46,475 nt of DNA from Gemmatimonadales bacterium (lineage in GTDB: Bacteria; Gemmatimonadota; Gemmatimonadetes; Gemmatimonadales; JACORV01), in contig JAUYOW010000316.1 of assembly GCA_030697825.1 (NCBI GenBank), positions 1-46,475 of the forward strand. The letters are read 5' to 3'. Positions 16,958 to 24,886 of the stretch are shown piece after piece. The translations under genes and the position numbers were made by a program. The notes under the pieces were generated by a model. It made no database searches. It was given only the letters and a program-made list of their open reading frames with translations, and was not told where the DNA came from. Every line of letters begins with the position of its first letter. The stretch's first letter is position 1.

Positions 16958-18256
16958 ATGCGGTGGAACGAGATGTACCGCGCGCGCATCACTTCGGCCG
17001 AAGAGGCGCTGCGCTGCATCTGGCCGGGCGCCCACGTCTGGATCCACGGCGGTTGCGCCAACCCGGAGGAATTGACGCGCGCCATGGTCGGCCGCGCCCC
17101 GGAGCTCAGGGACGTCGAGGTATCGCACCTGCTCACCTTTGGGAGCGCGGACCACGTGGACCCCAGGTACGCCGGCTCCTTCCGCCATCGCGCCATGTTC
17201 ACCGGGCCGAACGCGCGTGAGGCGGTGAACGCCGGGCGCGCCGACTACGTGCCGGTGTTCCTTTCCGAGATCCCCAGGCTCATCAGGGCGGGCATCCTGC
17301 GCGTGGACGTGGCGCTGGTGCACTTGTCGCGGCCCGACGAGCACGGCTTCTGCTCATACGGGGTCAGTGTCGAATGCACCAAGGCGGCGGCAGAGCATGC
17401 CGGCCAGGTGGTGGCGCTGGTGAACAAGCAGATGCCCCGCTCGCTGGGCGACGCGTTCATCCACGTGTCCAAGCTCACCCACGTCGTCGAGATAGACCGC
17501 CCGGTGGTCGAGCTGCCGCAGGCGGGCCGGGTCGGCCCGGTGGCACGGGCCATCGGCGAGCACGTCGCGGGGATGATCGAGGACGGCGACACCCTGCAGA
17601 TGGGGATCGGCGAGATCCCGGACGCGGTGCTCCTGTTCCTCAAGGAGAAGCGCCACCTCGGCATCCACACCGAGATGTTCTCCGACGGGGTCGTGGAACT
17701 CTTCGAGAGCGGAGTCATAACCGGCGAACGGAAGACGCTCCATCCCGGCAAGATCGTCTCGTCGTTCGTGCTGGGCTCGCGGAAGACATTCGCCTTCCTC
17801 GACAACAATCCCTTCGTCGAGTTCCACCCGTCGGACTACGTCAACGACCCGTTCATCATCGCGCGGCACGACAACATGGTCGCGATCAACTCGGCTCTGT
17901 CCGTGGACCTGACGGGACAGGTCAACAGCGACTCCATCGGTACCAGCATCTACTCGGGGTTCGGGGGGCAGGTGGACTTCATCCGGGGCGCGGCGCGCTC
18001 CAACGGCGGGAGGCCGATCATCGCCCTGCCGTCCACGGCGAAGAACGACACGCTCTCCCGGATCGTGGACACGCTCGCGGAGGGCGCGGGTGTGGTCACG
18101 ACGCGCGCCGACGTGCACTACGTGGTCACCGAGTACGGCGTGGCGTCGCTGTTCGGGCTGAGCCTGCGGGAGCGCGCGCGGGCGCTGATCGCGATCGCCC
18201 ATCCCGGATTCCGCGACCAGCTCCTCGCCGCGGCCCGGAAGCGGAACCTGCTCTAG
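16958..18256 (+). CDS. Acetyl-CoA hydrolase / 4-hydroxybutyrate CoA-transferase family protein
   Basis: The 432-residue protein is a two-domain class I CoA-transferase. Motifs include VHLSRPDEHGFCSYGVSVE in the first half, GIGEIPDAV (about 216-224), the probable catalytic Glu in TEMFSDG (E239), and the C-terminal GGQVDFIRGAARSNGG and HYVVTEYGVASLFG. These match the AarC/Cat1/Cat2/4HbcT family, which moves CoA between acyl groups such as acetate, succinate, butyrate or 4-hydroxybutyrate through a glutamyl-CoA intermediate. I cannot assign the acyl pair. The ATG at 16958 starts 5 bases after the Ald-like gene. It converges on the 2-oxoacid oxidoreductase operon, whose acyl-CoA products could be its substrates. 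Confidence 0.88.
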   Translation: MRWNEMYRARITSAEEALRCIWPGAHVWIHGGCANPEELTRAMVGRAPELRDVEVSHLLTFGSADHVDPRYAGSFRHRAMFTGPNAREAVNAGRADYVPVFLSEIPRLIRAGILRVDVALVHLSRPDEHGFCSYGVSVECTKAAAEHAGQVVALVNKQMPRSLGDAFIHVSKLTHVVEIDRPVVELPQAGRVGPVARAIGEHVAGMIEDGDTLQMGIGEIPDAVLLFLKEKRHLGIHTEMFSDGVVELFESGVITGERKTLHPGKIVSSFVLGSRKTFAFLDNNPFVEFHPSDYVNDPFIIARHDNMVAINSALSVDLTGQVNSDSIGTSIYSGFGGQVDFIRGAARSNGGRPIIALPSTAKNDTLSRIVDTLAEGAGVVTTRADVHYVVTEYGVASLFGLSLRERARALIAIAHPGFRDQLLAAARKRNLL

Positions 18257-18268
18257 CCTGCCGCGGGC

Positions 18269-19717
18269 TTACCGGGCCGCGAAGGTCCCTTCCGCCGCGG
18301 TCTCGCGCACCGCTCGCTGGCCCCGCGCGAACGCCTCCTCGTTGAGCGGGATGAGCGCGCACTTCTCGCGCAGCTCCTGGCGCATCGCGGTGAGGAAGCT
18401 CCCGGCGGGGAAGATGCCGGTGGCCTCCTGCAGCGCGCCCAGCGCGACCACGTTCTTGACGACCGCCTTGCCGAGGTCGCGCGCGATCTGCGTGAACGGC
18501 ACGCCGTGGGCGTGCACGCCCTCGGCCAGCGGCGGCACCTCCGCGATCACCGAGCGGTCGTAAACGATGGTCCCCCCGGGCCGGACCAGGGGCCCGAACT
18601 TGGCCAGGCTCGGCGCGTTGAACGCGATGAGGATGTGCGGGTCCGGCGCGGCCGGCGAGAGCACCTCGCCGTCGGCGACGTGCACGTCGGCGTACGACGT
18701 GCCGCCGCGGGACTCGGGCCCGTAGCTCGGGATGTGCGTCGAGTCGAAGCCCTCGTTGATCGCCGCCCGCGTGATCAGCAGCGCCGCCGTCTGCGCGCCG
18801 TCGCCGCCCGCGCCGGCCAACTTCAACGCGATGTCGTGGCGCGCGAGGTGTGCCGGGAAGCCGGCGGCGTGCCGCGGCGCCGGCTCCGCGGACGACGCGA
18901 CCGCCGCGACGAGCTGCTCCGGCACGAAGCTCGGCCGGGCCGGCGGCGGTACCGTGGCGGCGTCGGTGAGGTCCTTCTTCACACCGAGCGGGAACACGGG
19001 GACCATCTGGTCCCGCACCCACGCCTCCGTCTGCTCCGGGTCCAAACCGAGGTGCGTCGGGCACTCCGCGAGCACCTCGACGAACGCGAAGCCCTTGTTC
19101 CGCACCTGCAGGTCCACCGCCTTGCGGATGGCCTTCTTGGCCCGCACGCGCTGCTTGTTGTCGTACAGCGCGACGCGCTCGACGTAGACCGGGCCGTCGA
19201 GCCCGGCGATCAGCTCGGCCATGCGCATCGGCAGGCCCATCGCCCTGACGCGGCCGTCGGGCGACGTGGTCGTCCGTTGGCCCATCAGCGAGGTCGGCGC
19301 CATCTGGCCGCCGGTCATCCCGTAGATCGCGTTGTTGATGAAGATCACCGTGATCGGGATCCCCAGCTGCGCCGTGCTCACGATCTCGGCGAGCCCGATG
19401 GAGGCGAGATCGCCGTCGCCCTGGTAGCTGATCACGATCGAGTCGGGGTTGGCGAGCTTGTGGCCGACCGCGACGGCCGGCGCGCGACCGTGCGCCGCCT
19501 GCGTGTTGCCCACATCGAAGTAGTAATACAGGAAGACCGCGCACCCCACCGGCGAGACCGCGACGGTGCGGTCCTGGATGCCGAGATCCTCGATCGCGTC
19601 CGCCAGGTACTTGTGCGCCAGTCCGTGGCCGCAGCCGGGGCAGTAGTGGGTCGCGTGGGCCTTCAGCCCTTCGGCGTGCTCGTGCCGCTCGAAGCGGCGG
19701 TAGAAGACCGTGCTCAT
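18269..19717 (-). CDS. 2-oxoacid:ferredoxin oxidoreductase, fused beta-gamma subunits
   Basis: The 482-residue protein joins two subunits that are usually separate. The beta part (1-250) binds thiamine diphosphate: YCPGCGH (25-31), SPVGCAVF, GDGDLASIG (100-108) and NNAIYGMTGGQMAPTS, typical of 2-oxoglutarate/2-oxoisovalerate types. An Ala/Pro-rich linker (about 251-293) leads to the gamma part (294-482) with LAGAGGDGAQTAALL and SYGPESRGGTSYADV. With the alpha subunit it oxidises a 2-oxoacid plus CoA to acyl-CoA, CO2 and reduced ferredoxin. The ATG at 19717 overlaps the alpha stop in an ATGA. Substrate is probably branched-chain 2-oxoacids or 2-oxoglutarate, not settled by sequence alone. Confidence 0.92.
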   Translation of the reverse strand: MSTVFYRRFERHEHAEGLKAHATHYCPGCGHGLAHKYLADAIEDLGIQDRTVAVSPVGCAVFLYYYFDVGNTQAAHGRAPAVAVGHKLANPDSIVISYQGDGDLASIGLAEIVSTAQLGIPITVIFINNAIYGMTGGQMAPTSLMGQRTTTSPDGRVRAMGLPMRMAELIAGLDGPVYVERVALYDNKQRVRAKKAIRKAVDLQVRNKGFAFVEVLAECPTHLGLDPEQTEAWVRDQMVPVFPLGVKKDLTDAATVPPPARPSFVPEQLVAAVASSAEPAPRHAAGFPAHLARHDIALKLAGAGGDGAQTAALLITRAAINEGFDSTHIPSYGPESRGGTSYADVHVADGEVLSPAAPDPHILIAFNAPSLAKFGPLVRPGGTIVYDRSVIAEVPPLAEGVHAHGVPFTQIARDLGKAVVKNVVALGALQEATGIFPAGSFLTAMRQELREKCALIPLNEEAFARGQRAVRETAAEGTFAAR

Positions 19718-21129
19718 GCGAGGACCTCCTCCGCCAGGACGCGTTCCACGATCTCCTGCTGTTGCGGGAGCATGCCGCCCTGACGCCGGATATGCTCGAT
19801 GGGCATCGGCCCGAGCACCCGCGCGTGGGAGAGCGCGAGGCGGAGCTCGTCCTCCAGCTGGCCGCTGCTCGCTTCGACGACCACGATCCGGTGCGCATGG
19901 TCGAGGAGCGGCAGCAGCTGGTCGATCGGGAAGGGCCACAGCGTGATCGGCCGGAAGAGTCCCGCCTTGACGCCGCGCTCTCGCAGCTCCCGCACCGCGC
20001 CCTTCGCCATCTGCGAGGGCGTGGTGCAGGCCACGAGCAGCGTCTCGGCGTCTTCGCACTGGTACCGGTCGGCGCGCTGCTCGGCCGCGCTCATCCGCGC
20101 GTACTTCCGGTCGAGGTGCTGGTTGCGCGCCTCGAGGTCGGGCTCCGAGAGGTAGATGGAGTTGATCAGGTTGCCGCGGTGCGCGAGGTCGCCCCAGACG
20201 GCCCATGCGGGGAGGCCCGGCTTCACCATGGTGCGCGGCAGGCGCACCTTCCCGGTGATCTGGCCGAGGTAGCCGTCGCCGAGGACCACGACGGGGTTCC
20301 GGTAGACGAACGAGAGCTCGAAGGCCAGCATCGTGAGGTCGAGCATCTCCTGCGGGGTGGCCGGCGCGAGGACGATGGCGTGCGTGTTGCCGTGGCCGAG
20401 GCCCCGGCACGCCAGTTTGATGTCGGACTGCTCGGGTGCGATGTTGCCGAGCCCCGGCCCGCCGCGCATCACGTTCACGAACACGCCCGGGACCTCGGAG
20501 CCGATCATGTACGAGATCCCCTCGAGCATCAGGCTGAAGCCCGGCGAGCTGGTGAACGTCATGGCGCGGAGGCCCGCGCCGCCGCAACCGTACATCATGT
20601 TCACCGTCGCCACTTCGCTGACGGCCTGGAGGAACACGCCGTCGAGCTGGGGCAGCACTTTCGCCATCAGCTCCGCGCCTTCGGTGGACGGCGTGATCGG
20701 GTAGCCGAATACGTGCCGGCACCCCGCGATGAGCGCCCCGATGGCGGAGGCGTAGTTGCCCTTGATCAGCTGCGGCTCGGTCTCGCCGAGCGGCACGACC
20801 TCGTCCGGGATCGGCTCGGGCACCGGTGCGCCCGCGCCGCGCTCCCCGAACAGCTTGGCCGGATCCCGGAGCTCGAAGTCGGTCCGCTCGCCCACCTGGG
20901 GCTGAAGCCCGAACGGCTCGGGGCAGGCGTCGAAGCAAAGGCCGCAGCCGTTGCAGCGGGTGAGGTCGAGGAGGACGGGCACCAGGCCGGTGGCGGGGTT
21001 GATCTCCGTCCCGGCCGTGAGGCAGTCCTTGGGACAGGCGCTGATGCAGCGTCCGCAGCCCTTGCAGTACTCCGGCAGGAGGAACGGCTGCGGCTTGGCG
21101 GCCTTCCGGGTCGCGGCGGTCGCGGTCAT
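19714..21129 (-). CDS. 2-oxoacid:ferredoxin oxidoreductase, alpha subunit with N-terminal ferredoxin domain
   Basis: The 471-residue protein starts with a two-cluster ferredoxin domain (C22, C25, C28, C32 and C59, C62, C65, C69), normally the separate delta subunit, and continues as the alpha subunit: GNYASAIGALIAGCRHVFGYPITPSTEG, then MTFTSSPGFSLMLEGISYMIGSEVP and NVMRGGPGLGN. The YPITPST motif interacts with the thiamine site and is characteristic of the 2-oxoglutarate/2-oxoisovalerate branch rather than of pyruvate enzymes. Together with the beta-gamma protein downstream (ATGA overlap) all four functions are covered by two polypeptides. A small four-cysteine protein is encoded directly upstream and also overlaps by ATGA. 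The clusters pass electrons to a soluble ferredoxin. Confidence 0.93.
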   Translation of the reverse strand: MTATAATRKAAKPQPFLLPEYCKGCGRCISACPKDCLTAGTEINPATGLVPVLLDLTRCNGCGLCFDACPEPFGLQPQVGERTDFELRDPAKLFGERGAGAPVPEPIPDEVVPLGETEPQLIKGNYASAIGALIAGCRHVFGYPITPSTEGAELMAKVLPQLDGVFLQAVSEVATVNMMYGCGGAGLRAMTFTSSPGFSLMLEGISYMIGSEVPGVFVNVMRGGPGLGNIAPEQSDIKLACRGLGHGNTHAIVLAPATPQEMLDLTMLAFELSFVYRNPVVVLGDGYLGQITGKVRLPRTMVKPGLPAWAVWGDLAHRGNLINSIYLSEPDLEARNQHLDRKYARMSAAEQRADRYQCEDAETLLVACTTPSQMAKGAVRELRERGVKAGLFRPITLWPFPIDQLLPLLDHAHRIVVVEASSGQLEDELRLALSHARVLGPMPIEHIRRQGGMLPQQQEIVERVLAEEVLA

Positions 21130-21326
21130 GGCCGGCGCCCCTGGCGCAGGATCGTCTCGCGGATGATCGCGAGATCATCCGGCGAGAAATCGCGGATCGC
21201 CCGCGCGCAGGTCTCGCAGTCGCGTCCCAGCTCCGTGCACGGCACGCCGTCGGCCTGTGCTTCGGCGCACAGCGCGACGCCGCGCATCGACCAGACCGAT
21301 ATCGGCTTTGGCTCCTCGACCGTCAT
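21126..21326 (-). CDS. Small four-cysteine protein coupled to the oxidoreductase
   Basis: I do not recognise this 66-residue protein. It begins MTVEEPKPISVWSMRG and contains four cysteines (C20, C30, C37, C40) in the pattern C-x9-C-x6-C-x2-C, then a charged helix (SPDDLAIIRETIL) and a basic tail. The Cys spacing could bind zinc or an Fe-S cluster. The start at 21326 has GGGGGA just upstream; an in-frame ATG 66 bases earlier would add an Arg/Pro-rich stretch that looks non-coding. Its TGA overlaps the ATG of the alpha subunit, so it is first gene of the oxidoreductase operon. It may assist cluster insertion, electron transfer or assembly, but this rests on position only. Confidence 0.6.
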   Translation of the reverse strand: MTVEEPKPISVWSMRGVALCAEAQADGVPCTELGRDCETCARAIRDFSPDDLAIIRETILRQGRRP

Positions 21327-21689
21327 GGGATCCCCCGACTCGCGGGCGCGCGGCCCGCGGCGCGGCCGGGCGGTCGCGCGCGGGAGGCTCACCCATCCCT
21401 AGCGGTCGCAACCAGCGTGCCGTTTGGGGCCGGGCGGCCTTCAGGCGCCATGCGCGCGTCGGCGGGTCGCGGCGGGCGGCCCTAAGCTGCGCTGGCGAAA
21501 GGCCTTCGGTATTCCGGCGTGAAGCAGTCGGGAATCATCGCCGTCCGGTGACGCTGGCGGGCCGCGGCCGATGAGGGACTCAGCGTGTCCCGCCGTTAGG
21601 GTGGGAATGAGTCGGTATTGCCTCCGAATAGGCGCGGCTCGACGGTTGCGGTAGCTTAGGGGCATGGGAACCAAACCGGGCGCCCGACG
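21327..21689. other. Divergent intergenic region (363 bases)
   Basis: This is the longest stretch without a gene I can support. It must carry promoters for the oxidoreductase operon and for the biotin-carrier gene, but I find no pair of -35 and -10 boxes with correct spacing that is convincing. The left 60 bases are extremely GC-rich. No tRNA, CRISPR, insertion sequence or clear structured RNA is visible. Confidence 0.4.
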
Positions 21690-22196
21690 GTGACGGTCTA
21701 CCGGGTGGACATCGCGGGCCGCCAGTTCACGATCGAGGTGGATGGCGACGGCGTGCGGGTGGACGGCCGGCGCGCCGAGGCGCGTCTGGACGATCCCGGA
21801 GCCTCCCCGGTCCGGCACCTAGTGCGCGACGGGCGATCCCGCGCGTTCGTGCCCATCCAGGGTGACGAGACGGGGCATTGGCGCGTGCTCATCGGCGCCG
21901 ACCGCTTCGACATCGAAGCGCTGGACGCGCGCGCGCTCCGGGCACTGACGGGCCGCGGCGCGGCGTCCGCCGTGGCGGGTGCCGTCAAGGCCCCGATGCC
22001 GGGACTGGTGGTGCGGGTGCTGGTCCGCGAGGGCGACCGCGTGGAGGCGGGCGCCGGGCTGGTGGTCATCGAGGCGATGAAGATGGAGAACGAGCTCAAG
22101 GCAGCGGCTCCGGGGGTGGTGCGCCGCGTCCTCGTCGAGCCGGGAACCGGGGTGGAGAAAGGCGCGGTCCTCGTGGAGCTCGAGCCCTCCGGTTGA
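21690..22196 (+). CDS. Biotin carboxyl carrier protein (biotinyl domain protein)
   Basis: The 168-residue protein ends in a biotinyl domain (about 97-166) with the attachment motif EAMKMENEL; K131 is the lysine modified by biotin ligase. The domain begins APMPGLVVRVLV, as in the carrier domains of propionyl- and methylcrotonyl-CoA carboxylases. The first 90 residues form small beta-rich segments (VYRVDIAGRQFTIEVDGDGV) like the BT-type linker domain found in acyl-CoA carboxylase alpha chains. This protein therefore looks like the detached C-terminal part of PccA and fits the biotin carboxylase at 12828-14342, which lacks a carrier. The start is a GTG; no earlier in-frame ATG gives a better N-terminus. 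An oxaloacetate-decarboxylase-type carrier is a less likely alternative. Confidence 0.85.
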   Translation: MTVYRVDIAGRQFTIEVDGDGVRVDGRRAEARLDDPGASPVRHLVRDGRSRAFVPIQGDETGHWRVLIGADRFDIEALDARALRALTGRGAASAVAGAVKAPMPGLVVRVLVREGDRVEAGAGLVVIEAMKMENELKAAAPGVVRRVLVEPGTGVEKGAVLVELEPSG

Positions 22197-22221
22197 CCTT
22201 GCCTGGACTGCTACGTAGTTT
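22193..22221 (+). promoter_or_regulatory. Likely promoter of rplM-rpsI
   Basis: TTGACC (22193-22198, overlapping the preceding stop codon), a 17-base spacer and TAGTTT (22216-22221) lie about 45 bases before rplM. The AT-rich TTATAG right after it may extend the -10 region. Confidence 0.45.
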
Positions 22222-22271
22222 TATAGGCTATCGTCACTTACGCCTTTTTTGGAGCGGAAGCGCACCGGCAG

Positions 22272-22721
22272 ATGGAAACGTTCTCAGTTACGCCGAAGGA
22301 CATCGAGCACCATTGGTTCGTGGTGGACGCCACCAACGTCCCCCTCGGCCGACTCGCGTCAAGGGTGGCACAGGTCATCCGCGGCAAGCACAAGCCTACC
22401 TTCAGCCCGCACCTCGACACCGGCGACAGCGTCATCGTGGTGAACGCGGCCAAGGTCCGGCTCACCGGCCGCAAGGCCGATCAGAAGGGCTACTTCAGCC
22501 ATTCAGGCTACATGGGCCACGACAAGATCACGCCCATCCGGAACGTGAGGCCCGAGCGCGTCGTCCAGAGGGCGGTTTTCGGCATGCTGCCCAAGTCCTC
22601 GCTCTCCCGGCAGGTTCTGCGTCTCAAGCTGCGGGTTTACGCCGGTGCCGATCACCCGCACGTCGCCCAGCGGCCAGCGCCGCTCGCGGTGTTCGCCCCG
22701 AAGTCCAAGAGGAAGGCATGA
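22272..22721 (+). CDS. rplM: 50S ribosomal protein L13
   Basis: The 149-residue protein shows the L13 signature: WFVVDATNVPLGRLASRVA near the N-terminus, GKHKPTFSPHLDTGDSVIVVNA, then GYFSHSGYMGH and a basic C-terminal half with LPKSSLSRQVLRLKLRVYAG. L13 is an early assembly protein that binds 23S rRNA. Length is normal. GGAG lies upstream, and its stop overlaps the ATG of rpsI (ATGA), the conserved bacterial L13-S9 pair. Confidence 0.97.
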   Translation: METFSVTPKDIEHHWFVVDATNVPLGRLASRVAQVIRGKHKPTFSPHLDTGDSVIVVNAAKVRLTGRKADQKGYFSHSGYMGHDKITPIRNVRPERVVQRAVFGMLPKSSLSRQVLRLKLRVYAGADHPHVAQRPAPLAVFAPKSKRKA

Positions 22722-23119
22722 TCCCAGACGTTCCGATGCGGTTCCACGCCGTCGGCCGGCGCAAGACCAGCGTGGCCCGCGTGTACCTGAAGCCCGGCTC
22801 CGGCAAGTGGGAGGTCAACGGCCGTACGCTCGGTGACTTCTTCCCCCGTCCTTCGCTGGTCCAGCTGATCCAGCAGCCGTTCACCGCGACCGACACGCTC
22901 GGCGCCTTCGACGTGAAGGCGACCTGCAGCGGCGGCGGCGTGACGGGGCAGGCGGGCGCGCTGCGCCTCGGCATCGCGCGTGCCCTGCTGCTGGTGGACG
23001 AGCAGCACCGCAAGAAGCTCAGGACCGGTGGCTTGCTCACGCGGGACGCCCGCGCGGTCGAGCGCAAGAAGCCCGGCCAGCCAGGCGCCCGCAAGCGGTT
23101 CCAGTTCAGCAAGCGGTAG
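22718..23119 (+). CDS. rpsI: 30S ribosomal protein S9
   Basis: The 133-residue protein carries FHAVGRRKTSVARVYLKPGSG near the start, GGGVTGQAGALRLGIARALL in the centre and the basic tail ending QFSKR, whose last residues reach the ribosomal P site and contact tRNA. The ATG at 22718 overlaps the rplM stop and has AGAGGAAGG upstream; a second Met six residues later (MRFHAV) is less well placed. About 110 bases separate it from rpsB. Confidence 0.97.
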   Translation: MIPDVPMRFHAVGRRKTSVARVYLKPGSGKWEVNGRTLGDFFPRPSLVQLIQQPFTATDTLGAFDVKATCSGGGVTGQAGALRLGIARALLLVDEQHRKKLRTGGLLTRDARAVERKKPGQPGARKRFQFSKR

Positions 23120-23230
23120 AACCAGGACAATCACTCACACCGCTGGATCCCGTTCGGGGTGTCCGCTGGAGCGGATGCGGGCGGGAGATGAAAGCGGTGG
23201 ACGCACAACCCCAGGGAGACGAAGACGCAG

Positions 23231-24127
23231 ATGGCATTTCCCCAGATTCAGGAGTTGCTGGAAGCGGGGGTCCACTTCGGGCATCAGACCCGCCGGTGGA
23301 ACCCGAAGATGCGCCGGTTCATCTTCGCGGAACGCAACGGCATCTACATCATCGACCTGGAGAAGACGCTGAAGCAGCTCCGGCTCGCGCAGGACGTGAT
23401 GCGCGAGACCGTGTTGAAAGGCGACGGCGTCCTCTTCGTCTGCACCAAGAAGCAGCTCAAAGCCATCCTCAAGTCCGAGGCGGAGCGTTGCAGCGCGTTC
23501 TACGTCACCGAGCGGTGGCTGGGCGGCACGCTCACCAACTTCCAGACGATCAAGAAGCAGATCCGGCGGCTGAAGGAGCTCGAGCAGGGGCAGGAGGAGG
23601 GCACCTTCGAGTTCCTCACCAAGAAGGAGCGGCTACTCCTCGAGCGCGAGCGGGTGAAGCTGGAGCGGAACCTCTCAGGCTTGAAGAACATGAACCGACT
23701 TCCCGGCGCTCTTTTCGTGGTTGACGCGAAGAAGGAACGGATCGCGGTGGCCGAGGCCAACAAGCTCGGCATCCCGATCGTCGCGATCGTGGACACGAAC
23801 GCGGACCCCGACGTCATCAGCGTTCCTATCGCCGGCAACGACGATGCCATCCGCTCGGTCTCCCTGATCACCGGGGCGCTGGCGGACGCGATCATCGAGG
23901 CGCGGGCGGCGCGGCCGCAGCGCGAAGAGGCGGAGGAGACGGACTACTCCACGTACTCGACCGACGGCAGCCCCGTGGAAGGCGCCGACAGCGACGCCGA
24001 GAAGCGGCGCCGCCGCACCCGGCGCAAGCGCCGGGCGAAGCCGGAAGCGATCGTCGCGCGGCTCAAGACCGAAGAGGCCGCGCCGGCGGCCGAGTCCGCG
24101 GCGGCGGTGGGCGAAGTCGCGCCTTAG
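23231..24127 (+). CDS. rpsB: 30S ribosomal protein S2
   Basis: The 298-residue protein begins [27 protein letters not shown], the canonical S2 start. It continues with [50 protein letters not shown] and [12 protein letters not shown]2 joins the small subunit last and anchors S1. The family core ends near residue 230; about 65 extra residues form an acidic stretch ([14 protein letters not shown]) followed by Arg/Lys-rich and Ala/Glu-rich segments, probably disordered. AGGGAGA precedes the ATG. It heads the rpsB-tsf-pyrH-frr order, with a terminator between rpsB and tsf. The 111-base leader could contain an S2 autoregulatory fold, but I cannot identify one by eye. Confidence 0.97.
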   Translation: MAFPQIQELLEAGVHFGHQTRRWNPKMRRFIFAERNGIYIIDLEKTLKQLRLAQDVMRETVLKGDGVLFVCTKKQLKAILKSEAERCSAFYVTERWLGGTLTNFQTIKKQIRRLKELEQGQEEGTFEFLTKKERLLLERERVKLERNLSGLKNMNRLPGALFVVDAKKERIAVAEANKLGIPIVAIVDTNADPDVISVPIAGNDDAIRSVSLITGALADAIIEARAARPQREEAEETDYSTYSTDGSPVEGADSDAEKRRRRTRRKRRAKPEAIVARLKTEEAAPAAESAAAVGEVAP

Positions 24128-24151
24128 GCGGTCCGTTCGGGACCGCGCGCA

Positions 24152-24189
24152 CGCCGCCGCCTGTGCCCGGTAGGGCCGGCGGCGGTTTT
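24152..24189 (+). terminator. Intrinsic terminator after rpsB
   Basis: CCGCCGCC (24154-24161) pairs with GGCGGCGG (24178-24185), with extra GCCC/GGGC pairing inside, and is followed by TTTT. The short T-run suggests partial read-through into tsf. Confidence 0.6.
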
Positions 24190-24195
24190 GTGAGG

Positions 24196-24243
24196 CGGGA
24201 GCCGTACTCGGGGTGCACCCGAAGGGACGGCTCCCGGCTCCCG
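24196..24243. repeat. Inverted word element, locus C
   Basis: CGGGAGCCGT (24196-24205) pairs perfectly with ACGGCTCCCG (24227-24236), and the right arm continues as a second copy GCTCCCGG. The words are the same as at loci A and B, though the left arm has only one unit. It sits between the rpsB terminator and tsf, ending about 30 bases before the tsf ATG. Confidence 0.65.
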
Positions 24244-24274
24244 GCAGTCCACATCAACCACGACGCACGAGACG

Positions 24275-24886
24275 ATGTCCAACACTATGGCGATCACCGC
24301 GAAAGAGGTGGCCGAGCTCCGCAGGCAGACCGGGGCCGGCATGATGGAATGCAAGAGGGCGCTGGAGGAGACCGGCGGCGACCTGGCCAAGGCCGTCGAG
24401 TGGCTGCGCGTCCGCGGCGTGGCGAAGGCCGACCAGCGCGCCGACCGCGAGGTGAAGCAAGGTCTCGTCGAGTGCTACCTCCACCACAACGGCAAGGTGG
24501 GCGTGCTCATCGAAGTGAACTGCGAGACGGATTTCGTGGCCCGCACCGATGACTTCCGCGTCCTGTGCCGGGACCTGGCGATGCACGTCGCCTCCACCGC
24601 GCCCATAGCGGTCGCGGCCGCCGACGTGCCCGCCGAGATCGTCGAGCGCGAGCGCCGCATCTACACCGAGCAGGTGGCGCGGGAGGGCAAGCCCGAGGCC
24701 ATCCGCTCCAAGATCGTCGAGGGCAAGCTCAAGAAGTTCTTTCAGGAGTCGGTGCTCCTGGAGCAGCCGTTCGTGAAGGACGACAAGCAGACGGTGGGCG
24801 AGCTGGTGAAGGCCGTCTCGAGCAAGACCGGCGAGAACGTCGTGGTCCGCAGGTTCGTGCGCTTCCAGATCGGCGAGGCGGTGTGA
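24275..24886 (+). CDS. tsf: Translation elongation factor Ts
   Basis: The 203-residue protein is of the short EF-Ts type. It has the N-terminal UBA-like domain ([39 protein letters not shown]) that contacts EF-Tu, then the EF-Ts core with the diagnostic [13 protein letters not shown] (the TDF-V motif displaces Mg from EF-Tu) and the helix region [13 protein letters not shown], followed by [11 protein letters not shown]. It exchanges GDP on EF-Tu. The ATG at 24275 is followed by a second ATG four codons on, either could serve. The stop overlaps the pyrH GTG. Confidence 0.96.
   Translation: MSNTMAITAKEVAELRRQTGAGMMECKRALEETGGDLAKAVEWLRVRGVAKADQRADREVKQGLVECYLHHNGKVGVLIEVNCETDFVARTDDFRVLCRDLAMHVASTAPIAVAAADVPAEIVERERRIYTEQVAREGKPEAIRSKIVEGKLKKFFQESVLLEQPFVKDDKQTVGELVKAVSSKTGENVVVRRFVRFQIGEAV

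Noticed and set aside
23120-23230. Structured leader (ribosomal protein S2 type) before rpsB
   Set aside because: A small TCCGCT-GG-AGCGGA inverted repeat is present, but its 2-base loop is too tight and I could not match a known leader fold by eye.
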